Positions 8,287 through 14,743 of a DNA stretch of 21,326 nucleotides are shown here, one piece after another. Position 1 is the stretch's first letter, and each line of letters starts with the position of its first letter. This DNA is from JAWXBG01 sp044375415. GTDB lineage: Bacteria > Bacteroidota > Bacteroidia > Flavobacteriales_D > Sanyastnellaceae. Where the stretch lies: NCBI GenBank assembly GCA_044375415.1, contig JBILMS010000054.1, positions 1 through 21,326 on the forward strand, read 5' to 3'. The position numbers and the translations under genes were made by a program. The notes under the pieces were generated by a model. The model ran no database searches and was not told where the DNA came from. It was given only the letters and a program-made list of their open reading frames with translations.

Positions 8287-9282
8287 ATGCAGGATACTTG
8301 CCTAGTTACCGGAGGAGCCGGATTTATTGGTGCTCACGTTGTGAATGACCTTATTGCTCGCGGTGATAAAGTAGTAGTGCTTGACGACCTGAGTGGTGGT
8401 TTTGAGCACAACGTAAATCCCAAAGCAATTTTTGTACATGGAAGTATTTTAGATCACGAACTACTTTCCAATCTTTTTATCACACATTCCGTTGATTTTG
8501 TATATCACCTTGCCGCATACGCTGCCGAGGGTTTGAGCCATTTCATCCGCCGATTTAATTATACCAATAATCTAGTCGGCAGCGTGAACCTCATCAATGA
8601 AAGTGTAAAACACAAGGTTCGATGTTTTGTTTTTACGTCATCGATTGCGGTATACGGCAAAGGACAATTGCCCATGCGAGAAGATCTCACTCCCCTGCCC
8701 GAAGATCCCTATGGTATCGCAAAATTGGCCGTCGAACAAGACCTTTTGTGTGCTCATGAAATGTTTGGCTTAAACAGCATCATTTTCAGACCTCACAATG
8801 TCTATGGAGAATATCAAAATCTCGGAGACAAATACAGAAACGTCGTTGGTATTTTTATGAATCAATTAATGCAGGGAATTCCCCTTAGCATTTTTGGAGA
8901 TGGAAATCAGACGCGAGCCTTTTCCTATATCGGTGATATTTCTCCGGTCATTGCCCAATCCGTTCATACAGAAGCTGCGTACAACCGGACGTTTAACATT
9001 GGTGCAGATGTAGAATATACCGTGAATCAATTGGCACATGAGATATGCGAAGTAATGGGAACTCCCGGACAAATAAATTTCTTACCGGCTCGGAATGAAG
9101 TGCAACATGCTTATGCCGACCACAGCCTCGTAAAATCCATATTTCCCTCACAAACATCTACTCCTTTGCGCGATGGTTTAGCTCGAATGGCAGCTTGGGC
9201 CAAAATGGAAGGTGTCAAAAAATCTATGGATTTTGATCCTATTGAAATCAAAGAAAATCTCCCGCCTTCTTGGTTGAGTTAA
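8287..9282 (+). CDS. NAD-dependent nucleotide-sugar epimerase/dehydratase (extended SDR)
   Basis: A 331-residue cytoplasmic enzyme of the extended short-chain dehydrogenase family. The NAD-binding motif TGGAGFIG is at 8-15, an acidic pair at 33-34 follows the second strand, the catalytic Ser region is VFTSSIAVYG (115-124) and the Tyr-x3-Lys is YGIAK (Tyr142, Lys146). PHNVYGEYQN and FGDGNQTRAFSYIGD are typical of UDP-glucose 4-epimerase and relatives. The exact sugar cannot be assigned. The ATG at 8287 was preferred over one at 8260, which would overlap DPP IV by 26 bases and add nine residues ahead of the Rossmann strand. The next gene, a glycosyltransferase, starts 13 bases after the stop, so this enzyme probably supplies its donor sugar or works in the same surface-glycan pathway (inference). 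Confidence 0.9.
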   Translation: MQDTCLVTGGAGFIGAHVVNDLIARGDKVVVLDDLSGGFEHNVNPKAIFVHGSILDHELLSNLFITHSVDFVYHLAAYAAEGLSHFIRRFNYTNNLVGSVNLINESVKHKVRCFVFTSSIAVYGKGQLPMREDLTPLPEDPYGIAKLAVEQDLLCAHEMFGLNSIIFRPHNVYGEYQNLGDKYRNVVGIFMNQLMQGIPLSIFGDGNQTRAFSYIGDISPVIAQSVHTEAAYNRTFNIGADVEYTVNQLAHEICEVMGTPGQINFLPARNEVQHAYADHSLVKSIFPSQTSTPLRDGLARMAAWAKMEGVKKSMDFDPIEIKENLPPSWLS

Positions 9283-9295
9283 AGTACTAACGGGT

Positions 9296-10399
9296 ATGAA
9301 GGTTGAGAAAACTCACAAAGTACTTATTATAGCCGATCACCGAAAGGATCGATCGCCCAATCAACGTTTTCGGATAGAACAGTATATTACTTATTTATCC
9401 GAAAATGGTTTTGAATGTGAGTTGTCTCCCCTATTAGATGCGAATGATGACAAGGTTTTTTATACGCCCGGATCCATTTTAAAAAAAATAGGTATTGTAT
9501 TAAAAAGCATTCGAAAAAGAAAACAAGACCTATATAACATTGAAAAGTACTCGCTTGTTTTTTTGGTTCGTCAATCCTTATTAACCCGAGGTACCTGGTT
9601 TGAAAAAACGGTAAAGGACAAAAACATACCAATCATCTTCGACTTTGACGATGCGATTTGGTTGAGTGATGTTTCCAATGCGAACAGGGCTTTTTTTTGG
9701 TTAAAAGATCCTTCCAAAATTGAAACGAGTATTCGATTGTCCTCCCTAATTTTTGCGGGTAACGAATACCTCGCCGATTATGCGCGGCAATTCAACAAGA
9801 GAATATCTGTTATTCCGACAACGATAGATACCACCGAGTACAAACCGGTAGAAAAACGACAATCTCAAAAACTTACTATAGGTTGGAGCGGCAGTTTGAC
9901 AACCATAAAACACTTCGAATACGCCATTCCCTTTCTTTTAAAAATCAAGGCAGAATTTGGAGACCTTATCCAAATCAAAGTTATTGGAGATGCCAACTAT
10001 CGAAACGAGGAATTGGGAATTGTAGGTCAAGCATGGAAAAAAGACACCGAAGTACCTGATCTCTGTGAATTTGACATTGGTATTATGCCTTTACCCGATG
10101 ATAAATGGGCGAAGGGGAAGTGCGGGCTAAAGGGTTTGCAATACATGGCTCTGGGAATCCCAACCATCATGTCGCCCGTCGGCGTCAATAGCACTATAAT
10201 AAATCAGGGCGAAAACGGCTTTTTGGCCTCTGATGAAACCCAGTGGATAATCTATTTGCGCGATTTATTGACTGATCCGGAACTGCGCAGAACGGTGGGT
10301 TTGAAGGCCCGGCAGACCGTGGAGAAAAAATATTCTACTCAAGTGTGGAAAGAAACCTACCTTGAAACCTTTCGAAAACTCGTAAATGAGAAGATTTGA
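9296..10399 (+). CDS. GT-B glycosyltransferase (GT4/GT1-like)
   Basis: A 367-residue protein with a glycosyltransferase layout: N-terminal half with RSPNQRFRIEQY (19-30) and FDFDDAIWL (115-123), then a C-terminal nucleotide-sugar half starting LTIGWSGSLTTIKH (193-206) with DIGIMPLPDDKWAKGKCGLK (260-279) and QYMALGIPTIMSPVGVN. The classical EX7E motif is absent; its place is taken by the KCGLKGLQYMALG segment, as seen in a subgroup of Bacteroidota glycosyltransferases. No membrane segment is visible, so it would act at the inner face of the inner membrane. It most likely forms an operon with the epimerase upstream. Acceptor and sugar unknown. Confidence 0.85.
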   Translation: MKVEKTHKVLIIADHRKDRSPNQRFRIEQYITYLSENGFECELSPLLDANDDKVFYTPGSILKKIGIVLKSIRKRKQDLYNIEKYSLVFLVRQSLLTRGTWFEKTVKDKNIPIIFDFDDAIWLSDVSNANRAFFWLKDPSKIETSIRLSSLIFAGNEYLADYARQFNKRISVIPTTIDTTEYKPVEKRQSQKLTIGWSGSLTTIKHFEYAIPFLLKIKAEFGDLIQIKVIGDANYRNEELGIVGQAWKKDTEVPDLCEFDIGIMPLPDDKWAKGKCGLKGLQYMALGIPTIMSPVGVNSTIINQGENGFLASDETQWIIYLRDLLTDPELRRTVGLKARQTVEKKYSTQVWKETYLETFRKLVNEKI

Positions 10400-10402
10400 T
10401 TC

Positions 10403-10410
10403 TTTCTTTG
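10403..10410 (+). promoter_or_regulatory. Candidate -7 box for gcvT
   Basis: TTTCTTTG followed by CA resembles the Bacteroidota TAnnTTTG -7 box with one mismatch, 24 bases before the ATG. No convincing TTG at the -33 position was found. Confidence 0.3.
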
Positions 10411-10434
10411 CATAATCAATATTGACATTTTTTT

Positions 10435-11532
10435 ATGAATACAGAAACACTACTCAACACCGCTCTCACAGAGAAACATGTGGCTCTTGGAGCGAAAATG
10501 GTTCCATTTGCCGGATATAATATGCCCGTTTCTTATGCAGGGCTAAATGAAGAGCACCTCACTGTGCGGAATGCCGTAGGGGTATTTGACGTCTCGCACA
10601 TGGGCGAGTTTTTGGTGGAAGGACCGGATGCATTGGATTTGCTTCAACGAGCAACTTCCAATGATGTCTCAAAGCTGTTTGATGGTAAAATTCAGTATTC
10701 CTGTCTACCCAATCACAATGGCGGTATTGTCGACGATCTTCTTGTTTATCGTTACAACGAACACAAATACATGTTGGTGGTAAATGCCAGTAATATTGAT
10801 AAGGACTGGAATTGGATAAGTGCATTAAATAACAAAGGGGTAAAAATGCAGAACCTGAGCGAACAGACATCTTTGCTCGCCATACAAGGTCCAAAAGCTG
10901 CGGAAGCCATGCAGTCGTTAACCGATGTGAATTTGTCTGCTATGGAGTATTACACATTTCAGGTGGGAATCTTTGCGGGTATACCGAATACCATTATATC
11001 CGCTACAGGCTACACCGGAGCAGGTGGATTTGAAATATATGTTCCCAATGAATCTGCGGAGAAATTGTGGGACGCTGTTTTTGAAGCCGGGAAAAACCAT
11101 GGTATAAAACCTATCGGATTAGGGGCTCGCGATACCCTCAGACTCGAAATGGGCTTCTGTTTGTATGGAAATGATATCGATGACACCACCTCACCTCTTG
11201 AAGCCGGGTTGGGTTGGATTACCAAATTCACAAAAGATTTTACTAATTCTGAGACCCTAAAAGCTCAGAAAGCAGCCGGCTTGTCCCGCAAACTGGTAGG
11301 TTTCGAAATGATAGATCGCGGAATTCCACGTCATGGATACGAATTGGTTGACCAATCGAATAATGCGATTGGTATAGTTACAAGCGGAACACAGAGTCCA
11401 AGCCTTGGAAAAGCTATCGGAATGGGATATGTCCCTGTTGAAAAGTCTGCCGCTGGCTCGGAAATCTTCGTATCCGTGCGAGGAAAAGCGCTGAAAGCTG
11501 TGGTGGTAAAAATCCCTTTTTATACGAGCTGA
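10435..11532 (+). CDS. gcvT: Aminomethyltransferase, T protein of the glycine cleavage system
   Basis: A 365-residue cytoplasmic enzyme with the full length of the family. It transfers the methylene group from the aminomethyl-lipoyl H protein to tetrahydrofolate, releasing ammonia. Signatures: LTEKHVALGAKMVPFAGYNM at the N-terminus (11-30), GVFDVSHMGEF (49-59), GGIVDDLLVYRY with the catalytic Asp region (Asp100/Asp101), the TGYTGAGGFEIY loop, GLGARDTLRLEMGFCLYGND and the C-terminal TSGTQSPSLGKAIGMGYV. No gcvH or gcvP is nearby; the three genes are often separated in Bacteroidota. It is 35 bases after the glycosyltransferase and 58 bases before the ComB-like gene. The assignment is firm. Confidence 0.97.
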   Translation: MNTETLLNTALTEKHVALGAKMVPFAGYNMPVSYAGLNEEHLTVRNAVGVFDVSHMGEFLVEGPDALDLLQRATSNDVSKLFDGKIQYSCLPNHNGGIVDDLLVYRYNEHKYMLVVNASNIDKDWNWISALNNKGVKMQNLSEQTSLLAIQGPKAAEAMQSLTDVNLSAMEYYTFQVGIFAGIPNTIISATGYTGAGGFEIYVPNESAEKLWDAVFEAGKNHGIKPIGLGARDTLRLEMGFCLYGNDIDDTTSPLEAGLGWITKFTKDFTNSETLKAQKAAGLSRKLVGFEMIDRGIPRHGYELVDQSNNAIGIVTSGTQSPSLGKAIGMGYVPVEKSAAGSEIFVSVRGKALKAVVVKIPFYTS

Positions 11533-11590
11533 TACTTTTTTAAGTAAAGTTCATGTCGTTTATTTGTTACAAACCAACAGCTAAGACATT

Positions 11591-12364
11591 ATGCTGCCAT
11601 TGAATCAACGGAAAATTGTGGAGGTGTGTTATACACCCGGGCAGTATCATCTTTACCAGGAGAAATTTGATATTGTTGTAGTTATCGATGTGCTGAGGGC
11701 TACTTCGGCTATTACTACTGCGCTTTATTACGGTGTGGAAAAAATAATACCGGTAGAAACTATCGACGAAGCGCTGGAGTACAAAAAGCAAGGTTTTATA
11801 GCCGGTGCCGAAAGGGATGGACAGGTTGTTGAAGGTTTCGATTTCGGAAATTCTCCCTATGCCTACATGGATCCCGCTATGAAAGGTAAGTCTGTGGTTC
11901 TCACAACTACAAACGGAACTCGAGCCATTAAACTCATCGGAAAAGATAAAACAGTGGTGATTGGCTGTTTAAATAATCTTGAATTGTTGTGTCAATGGCT
12001 TTCTGAAAAACACCAGAATACCTTGATTCTCGCATCCGGCTGGAAAGACAAAATCAATCTGGAAGATACTATTTGTGCCGGAGCTATAGCTGAAATCCTC
12101 TTGGAAACGAGAAGATTTAGAGCCGATGAGGATAGTACCGTGGCTGCCAAGTTTATTTATCGATCAGCTCAAAATCACTTCTTAAGTTTTCTGAGGGCTT
12201 CTTCTCATCGACGTCGATTACTGAAACTTAATCTCACACGAGATGTCAAATATTGTTTGACGTTAAATACCGTTCCATGCATCCCTATTCTGAAAGATGG
12301 GGCTCTTATAAAACTTCACTATGAGCCCGCAAACATGCAGAGCGCTCAAATTTCAGAATCATGA
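11591..12364 (+). CDS. ComB-like 2-phosphosulfolactate phosphatase family protein
   Basis: A 257-residue protein of the ComB phosphatase family. Visible motifs are DIVVVIDVLRATSAITTAL (28-46), AGAERDGQVVEGFDFGNSP, the VLTTTNGTRAI strand-loop and LASGWKDKINLEDTICAGA. The family is Mg-dependent and is named for hydrolysis of 2-phosphosulfolactate to sulfolactate in archaeal coenzyme M synthesis. Bacteroidota do not make coenzyme M, so the true substrate here is uncertain; a link to sulfonate metabolism is only a possibility. The last codons overlap the next gene by four bases (ATGA), indicating translational coupling with the zinc-dependent hydrolase. Confidence 0.85.
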   Translation: MLPLNQRKIVEVCYTPGQYHLYQEKFDIVVVIDVLRATSAITTALYYGVEKIIPVETIDEALEYKKQGFIAGAERDGQVVEGFDFGNSPYAYMDPAMKGKSVVLTTTNGTRAIKLIGKDKTVVIGCLNNLELLCQWLSEKHQNTLILASGWKDKINLEDTICAGAIAEILLETRRFRADEDSTVAAKFIYRSAQNHFLSFLRASSHRRRLLKLNLTRDVKYCLTLNTVPCIPILKDGALIKLHYEPANMQSAQISES

Positions 12365-13344
12365 GTAAAGTACTCCTAGTAATTCTTGCTTTTTCATCTT
12401 TAGGTCTAACTACACATGATCACTGGGGATTTTTTGGTCATAAAAAAATTAATGAGTTGGCTGTTTATACTTTGCCGGAAGAAATGTTCGGTTTCTATAA
12501 AACCCACCTAGATTATATTATAGATCATAGTGTAGATCCCGATAAAAGAAGATATAGTGTTAAGGGAGAAGCAGAAAGGCACTATATAGATATGGACCAT
12601 TACTGTTTTGACAGTCTGACTTGCGATCCCTTTAAAAATGTACCGAAACATTGGTCTGATGCAGTAGCCATATATTCTGAAGATAGTTTGAGAGCTCATG
12701 GCATTGTTCCATGGCATATAAATCTGATGTGTTATCAACTTACAGAGGCTTTTCGAACTGAAAATATTGATAGAATTCTTCGGCTTAGCGCTGAATTAGG
12801 TCATTACATTGGAGACTCCCATGTACCTCTGCATACTACAAGCAACTACAATGGTCAGAAAACTGACCAACGGGGAATACACGGATTTTGGGAGAGTCGT
12901 TTACCGGAGTTGTACGAACCTAACTATGATTTTTTTGTAGGAAAGGCGGCGTATATCGAATCTCCTCTAGATTTCATTTGGGCCAGAGTAGAAGAAAGTT
13001 TTTATGCCGTTGACACTGTTCTCGGGTTTGAATCTGATCTCAACCGGACATTCCCTTCCGATCGCAAGTACGCTTATGAGGATCGAGGACAGACCAATAT
13101 GAAGGTGTATAGCCGAGATTATAGCGCTGCTTATCATGAAATGCTTGATAATCAGGTTGAGCGTCGAATGCGATCTGCTGTTATTTCTCTGGGCAGTATT
13201 TGGTACACGTGTTGGGTCAATGCCGGTCAACCGGATTTATCCAAATACATCCAATTGGGTACGGTGCCGGAAAACCAGGAAGAAATTGTCGATGACAACG
13301 AATCCGTGGATCCTGCCACCAAAGTGCGAGAACACGAAAATTAA
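12361..13344 (+). CDS. Zinc-dependent phospholipase C / S1-P1 nuclease-like hydrolase
   Basis: A 327-residue exported protein. A short N-terminal hydrophobic stretch (about 3-16) is probably a signal peptide. Candidate metal ligands follow the zinc-PLC/S1 order: Trp22 and His27 in WGFFGHKKIN, His74-Asp78-His80 in HYIDMDH, His148-Asp152-His158 in LGHYIGDSHVPLH, and His174-Glu178 in GIHGFWE. In known family members the mature N-terminal Trp supplies its amino group to a zinc ion. The HDH before Trp22 makes exact processing unclear. The tri-zinc site cleaves phosphodiesters in phospholipids or single-stranded nucleic acid; which applies cannot be told. The C-terminus is acidic and polar. The ATG overlaps the ComB-like stop by four bases. 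Confidence 0.85.
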   Translation: MSKVLLVILAFSSLGLTTHDHWGFFGHKKINELAVYTLPEEMFGFYKTHLDYIIDHSVDPDKRRYSVKGEAERHYIDMDHYCFDSLTCDPFKNVPKHWSDAVAIYSEDSLRAHGIVPWHINLMCYQLTEAFRTENIDRILRLSAELGHYIGDSHVPLHTTSNYNGQKTDQRGIHGFWESRLPELYEPNYDFFVGKAAYIESPLDFIWARVEESFYAVDTVLGFESDLNRTFPSDRKYAYEDRGQTNMKVYSRDYSAAYHEMLDNQVERRMRSAVISLGSIWYTCWVNAGQPDLSKYIQLGTVPENQEEIVDDNESVDPATKVREHEN

Positions 13345-13369
13345 ACGACTCTTTTTCAATTAGTTGTGA

Positions 13370-13389
13370 TTACATTTTAAATAATGTAA
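13370..13389. promoter_or_regulatory. Perfect 7-bp AT-rich inverted repeat between genes
   Basis: TTACATT (13370-13376) and AATGTAA (13383-13389) with a 6-base spacer lie in the 94-base gap between the zinc hydrolase and the small secreted protein. Without a following T run it is not a classical terminator; an operator or a weak terminator is possible. Confidence 0.35.
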
Positions 13390-13438
13390 CTATTGTGGGA
13401 GCGGTGACGTAAAAAGCCCTGTTCGCAAAACAATCAAA

Positions 13439-13984
13439 ATGAAAAAGCTGACAAGCGTATTGTTCTTCTCACTATGTTCAATCGTTCTATTCGCACAGGT
13501 ACCTCAGGTGTTATTTTACGGTTATATAGAACAGGGAGTATTTGAAGATCCCTTCAAGACTAAGAAGAAAAAAGAAAAAGCTCCGGAAAAGTTGAAAGAC
13601 GTAAAGGTCTTCGTTTATGTTAATGATTCACTCATCCGCACAGCCGACGCCCGTCCAACAGGATTTTACGCCGTACTGCTAGATGCCGGACAGAAATACA
13701 GAGTTGTCTTCGAAAAGGAAGGCTATTTCTGTAAATGTTTCGAAATGGACTGCATGGAAGTGCAGGCACCCGGCGATGAGGGAGCATTGAAATGTCTTAC
13801 CGACGTTTCTCTCTTCAGCAAAGTGGATGATGTCGATCTTCTTTCGCTTTGCAAGGTACCCTATGCAAAGTGCAAGTTTGATTTAGCTTCTAACGACATG
13901 GACTGGGATTTAGAATATACCGCCCGCGCCCGTGAAAAATTCTATGAACTGGCCGAACCCTATTACATGGCTGCCAAACGCTAA
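13439..13984 (+). CDS. Secreted hypothetical protein with a regulatory-like beta domain and six Cys
   Basis: A 181-residue protein with a clear signal peptide (1-20, ending LFAQ). After a Lys-rich linker (about 41-52) comes KDVKVFVYVNDSLIRTADARPTGFYAVLL, which splits as a strand pair (KDVKVFVYVNDSLIR, then TADARPTGFYAVLL) typical of carboxypeptidase-regulatory-like or PEGA beta-sandwiches in Bacteroidota, followed by YRVVFEKEGY. The mature part has six cysteines (in FCKC, DC, KC, LC and KC contexts), possibly paired in disulfides outside the cytoplasm. I do not recognise a named family. It is the last gene before the intrinsic terminator at about 14005. An enzymatic role is unlikely; a structural or binding role is a guess. 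Confidence 0.75.
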   Translation: MKKLTSVLFFSLCSIVLFAQVPQVLFYGYIEQGVFEDPFKTKKKKEKAPEKLKDVKVFVYVNDSLIRTADARPTGFYAVLLDAGQKYRVVFEKEGYFCKCFEMDCMEVQAPGDEGALKCLTDVSLFSKVDDVDLLSLCKVPYAKCKFDLASNDMDWDLEYTARAREKFYELAEPYYMAAKR

Positions 13985-14004
13985 TCGAATTGACAACAAT
14001 ATCT

Positions 14005-14030
14005 AAAAGAGCCCTCGGGCTCTTTTTTTA
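14005..14030 (+). terminator. Intrinsic terminator
   Basis: The stem AGAGCCC/GGGCTCT (14008-14014 and 14017-14023) is extended by A-T pairs and followed by a run of T. It sits 20 bases after the stop of the small secreted protein gene. Because the flanking A run pairs with the T run, it could work on both strands. Confidence 0.9.
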
Positions 14031-14044
14031 TGTCGCGCTTTTTT

Positions 14045-14060
14045 CCATGTTATAGCATGG
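14045..14060. repeat. Short inverted repeat upstream of yceI
   Basis: CCATG (14045-14049) and CATGG (14056-14060) flank TTATAG in the 158-base gap between the terminator and the YceI-family gene. It may be an operator for this transcription unit, but it is short. The gap holds no other gene. Confidence 0.25.
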
Positions 14061-14175
14061 TCTTTGAATAAGCATAAGCCATTACTCAAATTTGAATGAG
14101 AAAAATCATGGTATTAGGCGAGAAAGGTTTCATCGTGTCAAAGGCTTCAAACACTCTTACGGCCCAAAAGTCCTG

Positions 14176-14183
14176 TACTTTTG
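14176..14183 (+). promoter_or_regulatory. TAnnTTTG match just before the YceI-family start
   Basis: TACTTTTG is an exact match to the Bacteroidota -7 box and lies only 5 bases before the ATG at 14189. If used, it would give an almost leaderless transcript. No TTG is found about 20 bases upstream, so it may be coincidental. Confidence 0.3.
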
Positions 14184-14188
14184 ACAAG

Positions 14189-14743
14189 ATGAAATTGGTC
14201 TCATATGGTATTATAGTACTTGTGGCATTTCAGTGCTCCTTTGTGGCTTTGGGACAAACCTTGTTCGAAAGCAAGGGATCGGTGGTAAGTTTTACTTCCG
14301 AAGCTCCCTTAGAAAACATATCGGCCAGCACAACCGCCATGAGAGGACTGCTCAATACAACGTCCAATACTTTCGCCTTTGCCATAGAGGTTAATACTTT
14401 TAAAGGGTTTAACGGCGATTTACAAAGAGAGCATTTCAATGAAAATTATCTGGAGACCGACCTATACCCCAAAGCTAGTTTCGAAGGAAAACTCATCGAC
14501 AAATTTAATTTTGATGCAGCCAGTCAAAAAGTTAGGGCCAAAGGAGGTCTAACGATCCACGGAATCAAACGAGAGCGAATCATCGACATTGCTATCGAAA
14601 AAAAGGGAGCCGGTTATATTATTTCAACAAACTTTTTGGTCCCTTTGAAAGATCATGGTATTCGAATTCCTAAAATTGTAAATCAGAAAATTTCTGATAG
14701 TATAGCTGTTACCGTAAAAAGTGAAATGGTCGAAAAGCAATAA
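14189..14743 (+). CDS. YceI-family secreted lipocalin-like protein
   Basis: A 184-residue protein with signal peptide 1-23 (ends VALGQ) and one YceI domain. Diagnostic segments are LFESKGSVVSFTSEAPLENI (25-44), FKGFNGDLQREHFNENYLET (71-90), DLYPKASFEGKLID and KGGLTIHGIKRERI. YceI proteins form a lipocalin-like barrel that binds an isoprenoid or other amphipathic lipid in the periplasm. An in-frame ATG at 14096 would add 31 residues before the signal peptide and is rejected. The 3' end overlaps the sensor kinase gene by 23 bases in a different frame, so the two are probably co-transcribed and perhaps translationally coupled. Confidence 0.9.
   Translation: MKLVSYGIIVLVAFQCSFVALGQTLFESKGSVVSFTSEAPLENISASTTAMRGLLNTTSNTFAFAIEVNTFKGFNGDLQREHFNENYLETDLYPKASFEGKLIDKFNFDAASQKVRAKGGLTIHGIKRERIIDIAIEKKGAGYIISTNFLVPLKDHGIRIPKIVNQKISDSIAVTVKSEMVEKQ

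Noticed and set aside
14096..14188. Upstream in-frame start for the YceI-family gene
   Set aside because: It would place 31 polar residues before a clear signal peptide.
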